A stretch of DNA of 64,000 nucleotides from Prorocentrum cordatum. Lineage: Eukaryota > Sar > Dinophyceae > Prorocentrales > Prorocentraceae. Below the pieces are notes generated by a model. That model saw only the letters and a list, made by a program, of their open reading frames with translations. It did not search any database and was not told the DNA's origin. Every line of letters starts with the position of its first letter. The stretch's first letter is position 1. Shown in pieces: positions 21,750-33,391 of the stretch. The DNA is taken from contig CAUYUJ010021702.1 in the NCBI GenBank assembly GCA_963575745.1, positions 31,025-95,024 on the forward strand, given 5' to 3'. A program made the translations under genes and the position numbers.

Positions 21750-24216
21750 ATGGCGGATGTTGAGTTTTCTGATATCAGTGGAGAGGTCCTCTCAGTTGCG
21801 TCTGCTTTTACTTCGGCGACCAGGAGGACGAACAGCGGCGGCCCCTCGCGCGACTGCGTTTGCCACCTGTGCGAAGAGACGCTGCCCCTCTACAAAGTTG
21901 CGCGGGGAGTTGATTTCTGCCAACCGTGCTTTGCACGGGTCAGGGCGAACCATCGCCGCCTCACGGCCCTTGTCAACGGTAAGTCGGAACTCGCGGATGA
22001 CAAGCACACCATGATCAACGAGCCCGACGTTTGGAGGAACCAGCCATTTTTCGCTTCGGACGGGCAGAGGGCGCAGCAGAAGGCGCTGGCCCGCGTGGCG
22101 GCGAACTTCAACGAGCAGGTGAAGATCGAGCAAGACTTGAACTTGTCTGACAAGGTGGGCCTCACCAAGCGTCGGTACAAGTCGAACAGGACACGAGGGT
22201 CTTAAGATGCAAGTGGCCACACGCGTGTGAACCCCTTGCCGTCCCCACACTTTCTGACTCCCGTCGTGGGGTGGCATCGGCGTTCGTGCCGCGTCGTGTC
22301 CACTTGCATGTTGAGGCGATCCTGGAAGGAGGGAGGAGTCCGACAACGACCTCGAGTCCGCCGAGCTTTCGGACGACTTCGACGAGCTGCACGGGAAGCA
22401 GGAGATTGAGAATGTCCACGACATGACAGACAGCAGCGGGCGCAAGTTGGTCTGGGTACACGAGGCGCCTCGCTTTCGGAGCGTGAGGGGCAAGCAGAAG
22501 CTAGAGGGCACCAGGCGCGGTGGTGACTTTGGCGGCGGCGGTCCGAGTGCCTCTGGTGGCGGGCATGCCGCCAGGCTCTCTCGCGGGAGCAGCCGCGATG
22601 GAGACGCTGATAATCAGCTTTCCAAACGGGCTCGGACTGGCAAGACTGGCGGCGGCTCTGCAGGTTCGCATGCGCAGAGCCCCGAGGAGAAGTCTGACGG
22701 CGTCAGGTTCCTCGAGCAACGCCAGGCCATCATGCAGACCTTGAAGGACTTGTCTGCCCAGCTTCAGGGGCCAAAGGCTGGAGATGCTCAATCGCGCCTG
22801 CCCTCTCAGAGACCTCATACTCGCCCTCCCACGCCTCTCACCTCCACGCTCGTCTTCTCCAGATCCAGCTCCCCCAACCTTCTCTACATCTTCCCCTTCC
22901 TCGCGATTGAACTTTTCCATAAGGGATTGCAGAAGGGCGTGAAGACCATGCAGGAGGACATCAAGTCTAGGGGCATCGACTCCGAGCTATTGCCTTTCTC
23001 GCCCTCGAGTGTATTGGAGGATATCAGCACCGCCATTGCCGACCTCGGCAAGAGCAGCGACATGGCCCAGAAGGTGAAGGCGCACGAGATCACCATCCTG
23101 AACGATAATATCAAGTTGATCCAGACCAAAGTGGCGGATGCCAAGAAGAAGAAAGACGATCTCGGTGAGGCCGTGGACTTCTGCGTCAAGGAGGTCCGCG
23201 CGAAGGAGCGGGCGCAGGGACAGAAGGTGTATTGGGCCACGTACACCATCGAGAAGGCGCTGATCAAGGGGGGCTTCGGCAAGATGCACGCCAAGAAATT
23301 CAGCAAGGTGATCCACGCCCTCGAGGAAGATGGCGACATCGTGCACCAGTACCCTGGTCCAGGCAGTGATGCCGAGAAGCGCCAAAGCTTCATGGTGCTT
23401 GAGATTGGGAAGCCGAAGCAGGAGCTCGATCTGGATGGATTCGGGCACTGGCCTGACGGGCACGAGGCGACCAAAGAGCTCGCCGACAGCTTCTTGCAGT
23501 CCCAGGTCGTGAAGGACAAGATCGCCAACATGCGTGATGCTTTGACCAAGAATCCGTCTTGGGCAGGGGCGCTCACCAACGTCGAGGGGGTACCGTTTGA
23601 GGAGGGACTCCAGGATCTCTTGGGTAAGCTCCCTACTGGACCTGGGTGTGAGCCTTGGCTGCTCTCAGGTCGGGCCCACTGCTGCCGCCATGGGCCATTG
23701 GCCTTCGCGCTGCCTGGCGTCGCCTCGCTGTTGTTCGCGTTTGACAAGGGTGTGCACATTCAGATCAGCGCCATCAGCCCGATCCTCGAGAAGGGATTCA
23801 CGCTGAAGGAGTACCCGAAGTACTTGGAGTCCAGCGATGGTCAGAGCTACTTGGACAGCTCCGTGTGGACTGTGTACTTGGCGCCGCAGAGCTTCCTCTA
23901 CCTCCCCATGGGTTTCCTGGTTCACTGGGTGTACCACTCCAGCAACGCTGGCAAGGAGTCGGAGGGCGAGGTGCCAACTCCCAAGGCAAAGGGGAAGGCG
24001 GCGAAGAAGGCCGCAGCCAAGAAGGTCGCCAAAGAAGAGACGCCCGCCGACGCAGCGTTCTTGCTCACCGTGCCCGCCTTCACGTCGACGACCAAGATGG
24101 AGCCTGGGGTGAAATCCGCTGTGCTGGGTTTCAACGCTGAGGTGATCCGCAGCAAGGGCAAGGATCCGAAGTGGGAGACCAGGGGGATCGCCTTGGAATC
24201 GTGCTTCAAGGAGTGA
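21750..24216 (+). CDS. Unknown zinc-finger/coiled-coil protein, full copy
   Basis: Joining 21750-22197, 22316-22776 and 22924-24216 gives about 733 residues. I do not recognise the family. From the N-terminus: a probable zinc-binding site with C38-x2-C41 (CHLC) and C57-x2-C60 (FCQPC); an acidic stretch with EESDNDLESAELSDDF that spans the first splice junction; a Gly/Ser/Arg-rich stretch; a long charged helical region (from KGVKTMQED to KKKKDDLGE) likely to form coiled coil; a compact region ending in GDIVHQYPGPGSD; a hydrophobic domain with FLYLPMGFLVHW; then a Lys/Ala-rich linker (KAAKKAAAKK) and a short tail. A further GT-AG segment at 23624-23668 (45 nt, in frame) could be a tiny intron, but has no inverted repeat and may be coding. 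The relic leader upstream suggests retroposition. Confidence 0.75.
22198..22315 (+). other. Introner-like intron with hairpin ends (copy 2)
   Basis: Identical to 4048-4165. Inverted-repeat ends with ATGCAAGTGG/CCACTTGCAT, GAGG at both junctions, GG...AG boundaries if the flanking frames are joined. Confidence 0.6.
22777..22923 (+). other. In-frame introner-like intron (copy 2)
   Basis: Identical to 4627-4773. GC...AG ends, imperfect inverted-repeat arms, no stop in frame. Confidence 0.5.
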
Positions 24217-24651
24217 GCTCGACGGCGACAGCATGCTCGTAAGTCTTTCGACTGCGCCGCCCTGTGTGCCTCGTTCGTCTAAGTAGATGCGTTGTGGTTC
24301 GGCTTCGCTGATGTTTCTGAGCGCCGACGGGCGCTGAGACAGCAAGCGCGGCTCCGGAACCACGGAGAAGAATATGTGTTTGAGCGCAGTGCACATCCGA
24401 GCAACACCAGTCAACAATGAAACGGTGTCTTGGGTCATTGTAAAATCGATTCGGGTCATGTTGAGTCGAATGACATGACAGAACATCGAATGTAACAAAC
24501 ATCGAATGACATGACACCTCGAACAACAACATTGTCCTGGAGAATGCACTGCGCTGCAGCACGCGCAACAGGGCGAGTGATCAGATGGAGTGGTTGTACC
24601 AGCTGCATGGAGCCAGCTGAACTAGTTTGGAAAATTGAGTCCAGGGAGTCA
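24217..24651. other. 3' flank with a short direct repeat
   Basis: No gene. TCGAATGACATGACA occurs twice between about 24461 and 24516 with a related CATCGAATG between them. No poly(A) signal was seen, which is normal for dinoflagellates. Confidence 0.55.
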
Positions 24652-24850
24652 GAGGGGAGAGGGAGAGGAGGAGGAGGAGGAGGAGGAGGGGGAGGAGGAG
24701 GAGGAGGAGGAGGAAGACCACGATGACAAGGTTAAAGGGGTGGAGGGGGAGGACGACAACGATGAAACGACGGAAGAGGAGGAAGAACAAGTAGGAGGAG
24801 GAGGAGGACGACCACGACCAGGAGGAGGAGGAGGAGGAGGAGGAGGAGGA
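24652..24850 (+). repeat. GGA purine array
   Basis: Imperfect GGA repeats interrupted by a GACGACAACGATG-rich patch near 24750-24765. Confidence 0.95.
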
Positions 24851-25735
24851 ACCCTCTCGCCCTCGCCGCGGGGGCCCCGTGCGCCCCTGAACACCGTGGC
24901 CGCGCATGCCCACCAGGAGCGGCCCCGTCAGCCGCCATCGTCGCCGCCGCGCGGTCGGCGGCGTCGCCGTCGTCGTCAGCGTCGTCGCCCTTTTTCACTG
25001 GTCCTTCTCCTCCCTCCCACTTTTCACTCCCTCTCGCCCTCTTTCTTTTACCGCTCCTCCATTGTCCTCATGCCGCTGCTCCTCATCAACTCGTCCTCTT
25101 CTAGGTTCCTCTGTTCACTCCCTCTTTCATTTACAACCTCACTGCTCAATGCACCTCTGCGTCGACAGGGAAAGGGGCTCCTGGTCACAGTCGCCCAACA
25201 ATGTAATATACACCCCTCCTCCTTTTCTCATCCTCTTCCCCCCCCTTCTACCTCCCTCCACGTGCTACTAGGTACTGCGACCAGGCAGGAGGGTATCTCA
25301 CATGGTTGCCTCTAGTTGGAAACACTTGTTTTCATGTGCCCATTTCGCCCACTTTGGTATCGACCGTGGTCGCCCCGAGGTGTGTCAACGCACGTTCGCG
25401 CGTCCACGCGGCCCGATCGGTCGCACTGTCTCGTGACGTGTTGCCTTGCACAACCTCGCGTCCACAACGCGTCGATACGATACAATGTCCTGTCCAATGG
25501 GCATATTATTGGTGAGCGGCGCTTGTGCGCGAAGTTATCAAAATATTTTGGATCACATGGCAGTGAACTGTATTTTCTTAGAGGATTGCATCCAGATTCT
25601 CAGATTTATTTTGGATTGCAACGGGATCCTTAGAAAAAAAACCTCTTGCGCCCCAGGCCTTACAACAATACCATCTTGCGACGACGTCCTGTCTGCGCGC
25701 CTTGAATTGCGCTAAGAACCTTCTATCTTTAGGTT
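24851..25735. other. No supported gene
   Basis: Starts GC-rich, then loosely pyrimidine-rich (about 25000-25260), then mixed composition. No frame has recognisable motifs. Confidence 0.5.
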
Positions 25736-25872
25736 TAGCCAGGTTCAAGGTAACATGCTTGGGGGGTTTTCAGCCTCCGACCTTGCAAGGATTGCCCTAT
25801 TCCGAGCACAGTATTCAACTTGGTGGCCTGTTCGCCCAGGTCAGGACCGCTCGATCAGATTGAGCCGCGCAT

Positions 25873-26559
25873 TTGCGAGCTCCTGCTGGGGCAACCCCGA
25901 GCGCCGTGCAGCACGACGCCGCCACGCGGAAGCGTCAGACGTACATTGTGTGCAGCGGTTGCGGCGGTTGGGTCTTTGCTTGGAAGCTCCAGCGCTCGGG
26001 TGGGTGGCGCAACAAGTGCGACAATTACATCACGGGCTGGAGCTCAGCGGGACCGTCGAGTGCTGGTCTACGAGGTGGGAGTTCCCCGCCATGGGAGCCC
26101 CAGGGGCAGTCATCACCCGCTGATGAGATCCAGCAAATCCTCGACAAGTTCAACGACGGGAAAGGCGCCTTCGGCAAGGCAAAAGAGATGGTGGACCTCG
26201 GGCCCCTCCAGGAGCTCCAGGCCCAGCTCATCGCGAAGGATCAGAGGCCGCTGGAGGTGCCCAAGTCGCAGGCATTGCGTCAGGCGGTCAACAAGCTGGA
26301 CCAGAAGAAGGCAGCGTTGGGGACAACGGCGTCCCAGCTCATGGAGGCAGAGCGCTGGCTCAAGCATGCGCAGGACAAGCACGACAAGGCGCTGGAGGAG
26401 GCCGCGGACGCTGAGGAGGAACACGAGCAGACCCTGCGGGCGGATTCCAACTCGGCGACCCCCGCGGCAGCGGAGGACGAGGCAGCAACATGGAAGGCGC
26501 CAGCTATGGACCCCGACCTCTTCGCCAACCTGGAGGACTACGAAGCTGAGGATAAATAA
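25873..26559 (+). pseudogene. ORF1-like protein of element 1
   Basis: About 228 residues. A Cys-rich patch near residues 27-49 (VCSGCGGW ... NKCDN) resembles a zinc ribbon lacking its last ligand. The middle and C-terminal parts are charged, Ala-rich and probably coiled coil (LMEAERWLKHAQDKHDKA). After the TAA at 26557-26559 the same frame goes on reading a similar charged protein to about 26918, broken once more by TAG at 26686-26688, so the original ORF1 was longer. By position it would bind element RNA. Confidence 0.65.
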
Positions 26560-26917
26560 AATCGATTCAAGTTCCAGTCGGACATGGAGGCCCTCGCTTC
26601 ACTGCTGGAGAAGGCGCAGAAACAGTACGCGGGTTTCACGGAGGCGAAGAAGCAGGCGGGCGCGATCCACGCGCCCCACAAGGCCTAGAAGCGCAAGGCA
26701 GAATCAGGAGCAGCGGCAGCAGAACCAGCCCGTCAACCTGAAGCAGATTCATCGCCAGCGGCAGCAGGATCGACACCTTCGGCAGCAGCAGCGGAGCCTT
26801 CGGCAGAGGAGATCTTGCAGAGGAAGGAAAGACTCGACAGGCTCAGGAGCGACGCGAAGACCACGGCAGATGGCAAGGTTGAGGAGCCTGCTGCTGCTGC
26901 TGGGGACCCTCGCCTTT

Positions 26918-27679
26918 AGCAAGATCTTCTTCCCCCATATCACGCAGTGGGGCCCAAAGACCCACAAGCACATCAACGAGGAGGGCACCGACATGGACAT
27001 CATCATGACGTGCGAGACGCACATACCACACGACAAGCTGAAGCAGGTGAAGGTGGACGCGGCTAAGGACGGCAGGAAGATGACGGGCACAGCGGCGGTG
27101 CCCACCAAGCGCTCGGAGCTAGGGAAGGGAACTCTGGGGTTGAGATCATCTTGGCCAAGTCTCACGTCGCCTGCTCGACTTACGACACGATCCGCGAACG
27201 ATTACAAGTTGAAGAGGGAAAATGACCCCTTCTACGGTTTCACGGCAGTCAACGTCCACGCGAAGGCGGTGAACGTTGTTTTGGTATCTGCACATTGGCT
27301 CCCAGGCGCCGGTTCGCATGGAGTTAATCAAGAACGAGTGCGCCAACTGGCAGGTTTTGCGAAGGCGTTGGCGGACCCATGGGTGATCCTTGCAGATCGG
27401 AACACGCCGTTCGAAGATATCGCCAAGACGGGTTTCGCCCAGCAGATTGGGGGCGCACTCATCAAGCCAGATGTGGAGGTCACATGTGACATAGGGAAAG
27501 GAAGCCTCATATGTCACGGCATCACCAGGACGGACTTCGTCGACAAGGTAAAGCTGCAGGCCGTCAGGACGGGACCATGGCGCACGCATTGCGGGCTCAC
27601 TCTGACCTTGGAGCTTCGCGACCTCGGTGGCATCGCAGAATGGCTTTACCACAGGAGCTGGCTACGCCAGCCAAGCTAA
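26918..27679 (+). pseudogene. AP-type endonuclease region of element 1
   Basis: Recognisable parts of the exonuclease-endonuclease-phosphatase fold: DIIMTCETHI (metal-binding Glu) and WVILADRNTP in place of the usual GDFN. The final His motif would correspond to THCGLTL. Between about 27130 and 27215 the coding frame shifts (GVEIILAKSHV is in another frame) and then returns, so the domain is broken. This enzyme would nick target DNA to prime reverse transcription. Confidence 0.7.
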
Positions 27680-28512
27680 AGAAGAAGGCAGACCCGAACA
27701 GTAAGAGGTCACGCAAGCGGCAGGAAGAACGGCAACGAGCAGAAGAGCGTCTTGAGCAGCATCAACGCGAGGCGTTCCAGGAGCAGACGACGATAGAGGA
27801 AGAGGCTGAGAGGCAGAAGGAAAAACCGTACTACATCACAGATGAGATGTGGGCTCAAGCACTGGCATCAGGAATACGCGAATGGGAGCTTTCGGACGAG
27901 CTCAAATCCTGGGACGGCGACCTCATTATACGTGGACAGCGGCATCGGTCGGCAGAAGCTGCGGCCGCCAGGACGCATGCAGAGCGGGTCACATGCTTAG
28001 GGGGGGGGGGGGGGCCGGACATCATCACAGCTGAGATCGCAGAAGAAGAAGCTGACCTATACCGAGGACGCGCAGGAGGCTTCGAAGTAAAGCGGGCAAA
28101 GGCCCGATCGACACCAGGGAGAAAGCACATGAAGTTCGGGCCAGCGGAGCAGTGGGGAACGCGATCCTAGTACGTTACCACGCCCTCCACACCAACGGCA
28201 CCGATGGCAGGCAGCAGGCAAAGCGCTGAGCAGACGCGAAGACGCAGAGCAGGGCCCTGCAGAACATTGATCAGTCCCTCGTATTTGGTAAGAAGTATGA
28301 AGAGGCGTCACAGCAGACGTTCTACGAGATGCCGGGGGACCTGGCCGACCTGGACGACGCGCAGATCATGCACCTGGTCCAGCAGGCAGAGGGCCACCTA
28401 GCTACGGCCCAGGCAATGGGGCATCACGGCACAGCGGGGGGAGAAGGTCGGTCGATTCCACCGCCACGTCAAGGAGCAGCAGCCTCACCGATTCGAGCCA
28501 TGCACGGAGCAG
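27640..28512 (+). pseudogene. Linker between endonuclease and RT, element 1
   Basis: Two charged frames, about 27660-28170 and 28280-28420, with helical Lys/Glu-rich sequence such as EERLEQHQREAFQEQ and EMPGDLADLDDAQIM. A run of 14 G at 28001-28014 lies inside the first. No catalytic motif. Confidence 0.5.
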
Positions 28513-29430
28513 ATGGAAGGCGTGGCGGACCCAGACATCATGATAAGCATCAAGAAGGACGAGTGGGAGCGAACATGGACGGACTCAGTGGACACGAAGG
28601 AGGACATCGCGCACCAGCTAGACACCATGCGCGACAAGGTCCTGGAAGACGACATAGACCCGCTCACCCTGAAGGAGTTGGACGGAGCAATAGCAGCACC
28701 GTCGGCGGCGAAGGCGAAAAGAGTGGATCACCTCGGACCGAATGACGTGGCGCGCTCTCCACGGCAGGCACGAGAATGGCTACTACAAAGGTTACAATTC
28801 TGCGAGATGGAGATTCCATGGCCGAGGCAATGGGCAGCTACGAAGTGCGCGCTGGCAGCAAAACCGAAAGGACGAGATAGAGCACTCGGCATGCTGGCGC
28901 TCCCGATTAGGCTATGGTCGAGAGCGAGAGGGGGATGTTGTGCACGATGGAGTCACTCGCTCTCAGCGCACTGGGGCACGGCACTCAAAGGAAGTTCGGC
29001 GCTACGAGCAGGTCTGCTTCGAGCTGTACTAGACAAGGTTGGAGCTGAACTAGGATCCTCGGCCATCGCGCTCCTCCTGGACATAGGGAAGTTTTACGAC
29101 ACAGTGCCACTGGTCATATTATGTCAGATAGCGATCAAGGTTGGCTTTCCAGCAGCAGTGGTGGCGCTTGAGATGACGGCATTCATCGGCCTCAGGTTCC
29201 TACAAGAGCGGAACATCCTCAGCGAGCCGATATGGGCAACGCGTTCGCTGGCGGCAGGCTCGGCAAGAGGTGTAGGGTTGGCCAAGTCATTCCTTCATCC
29301 AATCTTGGATCGAGCCCATCGCCAAGCACCACAAGCGCCATTATAGACATTCGTGGACGAAACAGTGGCACGCCAAGAAGGAAGCAGACAAACGGTAGGC
29401 GACGGCATCAAGCACTAATATTTGTATAAG
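28513..29430 (+). pseudogene. Reverse transcriptase of element 1
   Basis: The fingers region reads LAAKPKGRDRALGMLALP; motif A is LLLDIGKFYDTVPL with the catalytic Asp; motif B reads GSARGVGLAKSF. The frame then meets TAG at 29344-29346, and five bases later in the same frame comes FVDE, the expected place of motif C (normally F/YxDD), with the second Asp changed to Glu. A similar Lys/Arg-rich sequence follows from 29430 with more stops. The enzyme is inactive as written. Confidence 0.8.
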
Positions 29431-30200
29431 CGGTCGAGGAGGCGGTCGACCTGGGCCTGGACACGGCAGCAGGGAGAAAGAGAGCCACGACGAAAGCGAA
29501 GCAGAGAAGCCAGAGAGACTGCGTCGAGTTGCGGCCCTGGCCAGAGAAAGCAAAGGATCATGGAGCGCAGGAGCGGCACCACCAGCGGTATATGGACACC
29601 AAGCTCTTGGCCCAGCACTACACGAGCTCCAGCGGCTCCGCAGAGAAGCAGGACAAGTTGCAGGAGGCAAGGCTCGCAGGAGGTGCCTAACGACAACACT
29701 TGCGGTGGATATGTGGACTGGCGACCCTGGCATAGCAGCACGCGCGGCGGCAATCAAGGGGTGGATCGACACGTGGCAGCGGTTCCCAGAGATACACCCC
29801 AGGGTCGTCAAAGCGCGGCCGCTCATCCGCACGAGACTGGTCAAGCTGGGACCGAAGAGGCGGCGTGGAGTACGAGGGCCAGCGGGAGCAGTACAGGCCA
29901 CGCTCATGGACGTGGGATGGCACGCCCTAAAGGCACCTACATGCTCTCGGCCAGTCGGAGAAGATGATGACACGGCAGAACAATGGGATGCACCGGCGGC
30001 TTTGGACGGCAGCTTCGAGCAGACAGGGTGCTTCCAGCAGCTAGTGGGCGATTTCGAGCACGACATATGAGGGCAACTTTGTCGATCGGCATCAGCACAC
30101 CCAAATGGAGAAGGACTGGAAGCCGGCGCAGATGCACGGCAAATTCGGGCAGAGAGGCGTCGCTTCGAGAATAAGGGCCACCTAGACATGATCGGCTTGA

Positions 30201-31055
30201 ATGTCACGGTGGTCGCAGGCGGGCAGCGGCACAAGACTCGAGCGGCAGGACGAGCAAGGGTACCTTCTGGAGAGCAAGCTGCGCAACAGGCGCAAGGAGG
30301 CGGACGAGACACTCATGCACATGATATGGCTCTGTCCGAAGAACACGGACCATGAGGATTTCTCAAAGACTGAGTCCCCGGTGCCCGCGGCCATGGCGCA
30401 GGCGGAGTCGCAGCCTGCACTTTGGCTGCGAGGGCTGCCGCCAGCCTCTCTCACCCATCCCGTTTTTTATGATGAGGAACTCGAGGGGAGGGAGGTTCAG
30501 TTTGGTGATTGGGGGGACTGGGAGGAGCGCAGATTTAACGGCATGGTCCACATTTTTGGCGACGGCCCAGGGGGCAGATATTCGTCGGACCCTCGTCGCC
30601 GCCGGCGTGGAGCAGGAATTGCAGTTATCCGCTTACATGAAGGAGAGCGGGAGGTCAGTCGAGCCCTCGCTGTACCTCTCACACGTAAGAGGCAAACGGT
30701 TCCCCGATCGGAGATTTTAGCTTTTGGCGTGGCGCTGGAAGAGTGCCTCACTGATTTCACTTTTGTCACGGACCATCGGACGGTCGCGTTATCCTGGAGA
30801 AGTCGTTTCGAGCATCCGAAAGCCACGGGCCCCAATGAGGACCTCTGGACCCGCGCTAGAGTCGCCTGGCAGGCTCACCCAGACCGAGATATTAATGTTA
30901 TGTGGACTGCCTCACATCTAGATGAGACCCCAGAGCTGCTGAACACTCCTGGGCAGGAGTTCGCAGCTGCAGGGAATGTCGCGGCGGATATCTGGGCGGG
31001 AGTCGGGGCGGAGCTGGCGTGGGAGTTCGGGCTGGTGGGGGGGGGGGAACCCTGA
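30201..31055 (+). pseudogene. RNase H domain of element 1
   Basis: A 284-codon frame with no internal stop. The N-terminal part has a His/Cys patch (LMHMIWLCPKN) like the knuckle that precedes RNase H in related elements. The RNase H signature is complete: D in HIFGDGPGG, E in PRSEILAFG, D in FVTDHRT, H in WTASHLDE and D in GNVAADIWAG. It would remove the RNA strand after reverse transcription. It ends beside a G run at 31038-31048. Confidence 0.8.
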
Positions 31056-31257
31056 CACGGACAGAATCGATTCAATTGCGCACTTGGTGCGCAAAAGAGC
31101 TAGACGAGCGCTCGCGCAGGCCGCCTCGGCTGAGTCGGGAGAGCGACCCAGCAGAGCCCCAATAGTGAAGAAGCTCTCCAAGCAGGATAGAAGTATAGAA
31201 TTTTCGTCTCACCAGCTCGAGAAATAAGGTAGCAAGTGGAGATGCTCGCAGCGCGAG

Positions 31258-31839
31258 TTGATTGTCCCAGGGGCCAGATTTTTGCGTTTCTCGGCTTCCT
31301 CGTGTCCTGGGCCCCCTGGGAAAAGCGGCCTCGGGGCCCCTGGGTTCAAACCAATGGTTGGAGTAGACCTCGAGATCCACCCGTCTCACTCGATCACGTT
31401 TGTTGATCACTGGTTCCTTCAGGTTTGCTCGCTGCGCGGGAAGTACGCCACGGTGGACTCGAGGCACCCGCGGAAAAAATGCGACGGTCTCACCCCGAAC
31501 GGGGCAGAGAATCTGCGCAGAATTGATCTCGGTGTGTTTCCTCGGCGGGAAGGCCCCCGAAGAGCCTTCAAGATAGCCATGGCTCAGCGAGATGATCGTC
31601 GCGTCGTGTCGGCCCACGAGGCCAGGGGGAGTGCGCAGCCTGAGCCTGTGGGGGCCCTCGCCGAGCCTCTTGTCACGGCCCGCGCCCGCAATGACGGGCA
31701 AGACCCCGAGCAGTTGCGTCAGAGGGCCAAGGAGCTTCAGACCGAAGCGAAGATTCAGGGATTGTTGGCGGCTGTCAGAGGATCGCCGCAGAATGTTGAC
31801 CAGCGGGCCACGCAGGAGGATTCAGACGCTTCGGACTGA
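31258..31839 (+). CDS. Hypothetical protein fragment
   Basis: A 193-codon frame with a believable charged C-terminal half (QLRQRAKELQTEAKIQGLL) and an acidic tail. The product is not recognised. It may be the 3' part of element 1 or a last exon. Within it, TAGCCATGGCTCA at 31576-31588 looks like a spliced leader lacking TTT, but this is weak. Confidence 0.3.
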   Translation: MIVPGARFLRFSASSCPGPPGKSGLGAPGFKPMVGVDLEIHPSHSITFVDHWFLQVCSLRGKYATVDSRHPRKKCDGLTPNGAENLRRIDLGVFPRREGPRRAFKIAMAQRDDRRVVSAHEARGSAQPEPVGALAEPLVTARARNDGQDPEQLRQRAKELQTEAKIQGLLAAVRGSPQNVDQRATQEDSDASD

Positions 31840-31885
31840 CAGTTGATGTCTGGAAGCAGGAAGGAGTGTAGGACGAGGGTCCGCG

Positions 31886-33358
31886 AGCAAAGAGCTCCTC
31901 CTCCTCATCCTCTTCCTCCTCCTCCTCCTCCTCCTCCTCCTCCTCCTCCTCCCCCTCATCATCATCAGCATCACCATCATCATCGTCATCAGCATCATCA
32001 TCATCATCAGCATCATCATCCGTCTCCTCCGTCTTCTCCGTCTCCTCCTCCTCCTCCTCCTCCTCCTCCTCCTCCTCCTCCTCCTCCTCCTTCTCCGTCT
32101 CCTCAGACTTCTCCGTCTCCTCCGACTCCTCCGTCTCCGCCTCCTCTTCCGTCTCCTCATCAGATTCCTCCTCCCCGTCCTCTTCCTCCTGTTCCACTTT
32201 TTCCTCCTCCTTCTCCGTCTCCTCCGTTTCCTCCGCCTCCTCCGCTTCCTCCGTCTCCTCCGTTTCTTCCGCCTCACCCGTCTCCTCCGCATCCGCTTCC
32301 TCCTCCGTCTCTTCCCATTTCTTTTCCTCCGCTTCTTCCTCCTCATCCTCCTCCTCCTCCTCCTCCTCCTCCTCCTCCTCCTCCTCCTCCCCCTCCGCCT
32401 CCTCCATCTCATCCTCCTCCTCCGTCTCCTCCGTTTTCTCCGTCTCCCCCGTCTTTTCCGTTTCCTCCGTCTCATCCGTCTCCAATTTCGTCTTCTTCAT
32501 CATCATCATCATCATCGTCTTCCTCCTCCGTCTCCGTCTCATCGTCCTCCTCCCCATCCTCCTCCTCCTCCTCCACCTCATCATCATCAGCATCATCAGC
32601 ATCATCATAATCGTCCTCTTTTTCCTCTATTTCCGCCTCCTCCACCTCCTCCTCATCCTTTTTCCGTCTCCTCCGTTTCCTCCGTCTCATCCGTATCTTC
32701 CGTCTCTTCCGTTTCTTCCGCCTCCTCCGTGTCTTCCGTCTCCGTTTCCTCTTTCGTCGTTTCTTTCTTCTATTATTCATCTTCATCCTCCGCCTCATCT
32801 TCATCATCCTCCTCCTCATCCGTCTCCTCCGTCGTCGCCTCCTCCTCCGTTTTCTTCTCATATTACTCTTCCTCCTCCCCTCCTCCTCCTGCCTCCTCCT
32901 CCTCGCTCCTCCTACTCCTCCTCCTCCACCTCCTCCCCCTCCTCCTCCTCCTCCTCCTCCTCCTCCCCATCCTCCTCCTCCACCGCCCCCTCCTCCTCCT
33001 CCTCTTCCTCCTCCTCCTCCTCACCATCATCCTTGTCATTATCCTTTTTCCTCCTCCTCCTTCTCCACCCCCTCCTCACTCCTCCTCCTCCTCCTCCTCC
33101 TCCTAACTAACTACTACTACAACAACTACTACTCCATTATCCCTCCCCCTCCTCCTCCTTCCTTCCCTCCCACCTCCTCTCCTCCTCCTACTACTACTAC
33201 TACCTACTACTACTACTACAACTACTCGTACTACTACTTACTACTACTACTACTGAACTATTCATTACTCCTAGTCCTACTCCTCTCCTCCTCCACCTCC
33301 TCCTCCTCCTCCTCATTCTCCTCATCAATCATCATCATCATCATCACCTCATCATCAA

Positions 33359-33391
<33 letters not shown>

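Larger units (their letters stand above)
18151..23445. repeat. 5.3-kb segment, second copy
   Basis: Matches 1-5295 with four substitutions. Here the sequence continues beyond the point where copy 1 hits the gap. Confidence 0.95.
25736..31060 (+). mobile_element. Decayed APE-type non-LTR retrotransposon (element 1)
   Basis: The order of parts on one strand is ORF1-like protein (25873-26559 and an in-frame continuation), AP-type endonuclease (26918-27640), linker (27640-28500), reverse transcriptase (28513-29430) and RNase H (30201-31055). Several frameshifts and in-frame stops separate them, so it is a dead copy. At its left edge TAGCCAGGTTCAAG (25736-25749) looks like a spliced leader lacking its TTTT. 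The left and right ends are otherwise not defined. Confidence 0.85.

Noticed and set aside
23624-23668. 45-nt GT-AG intron in the full gene copy
   Set aside because: Possible but very short, in frame, without inverted repeats or duplicated ends; left as coding.
31330-31355. tRNA T-arm like GGGTTCAAACC
   Set aside because: No D-arm or acceptor stem at the right distance upstream.
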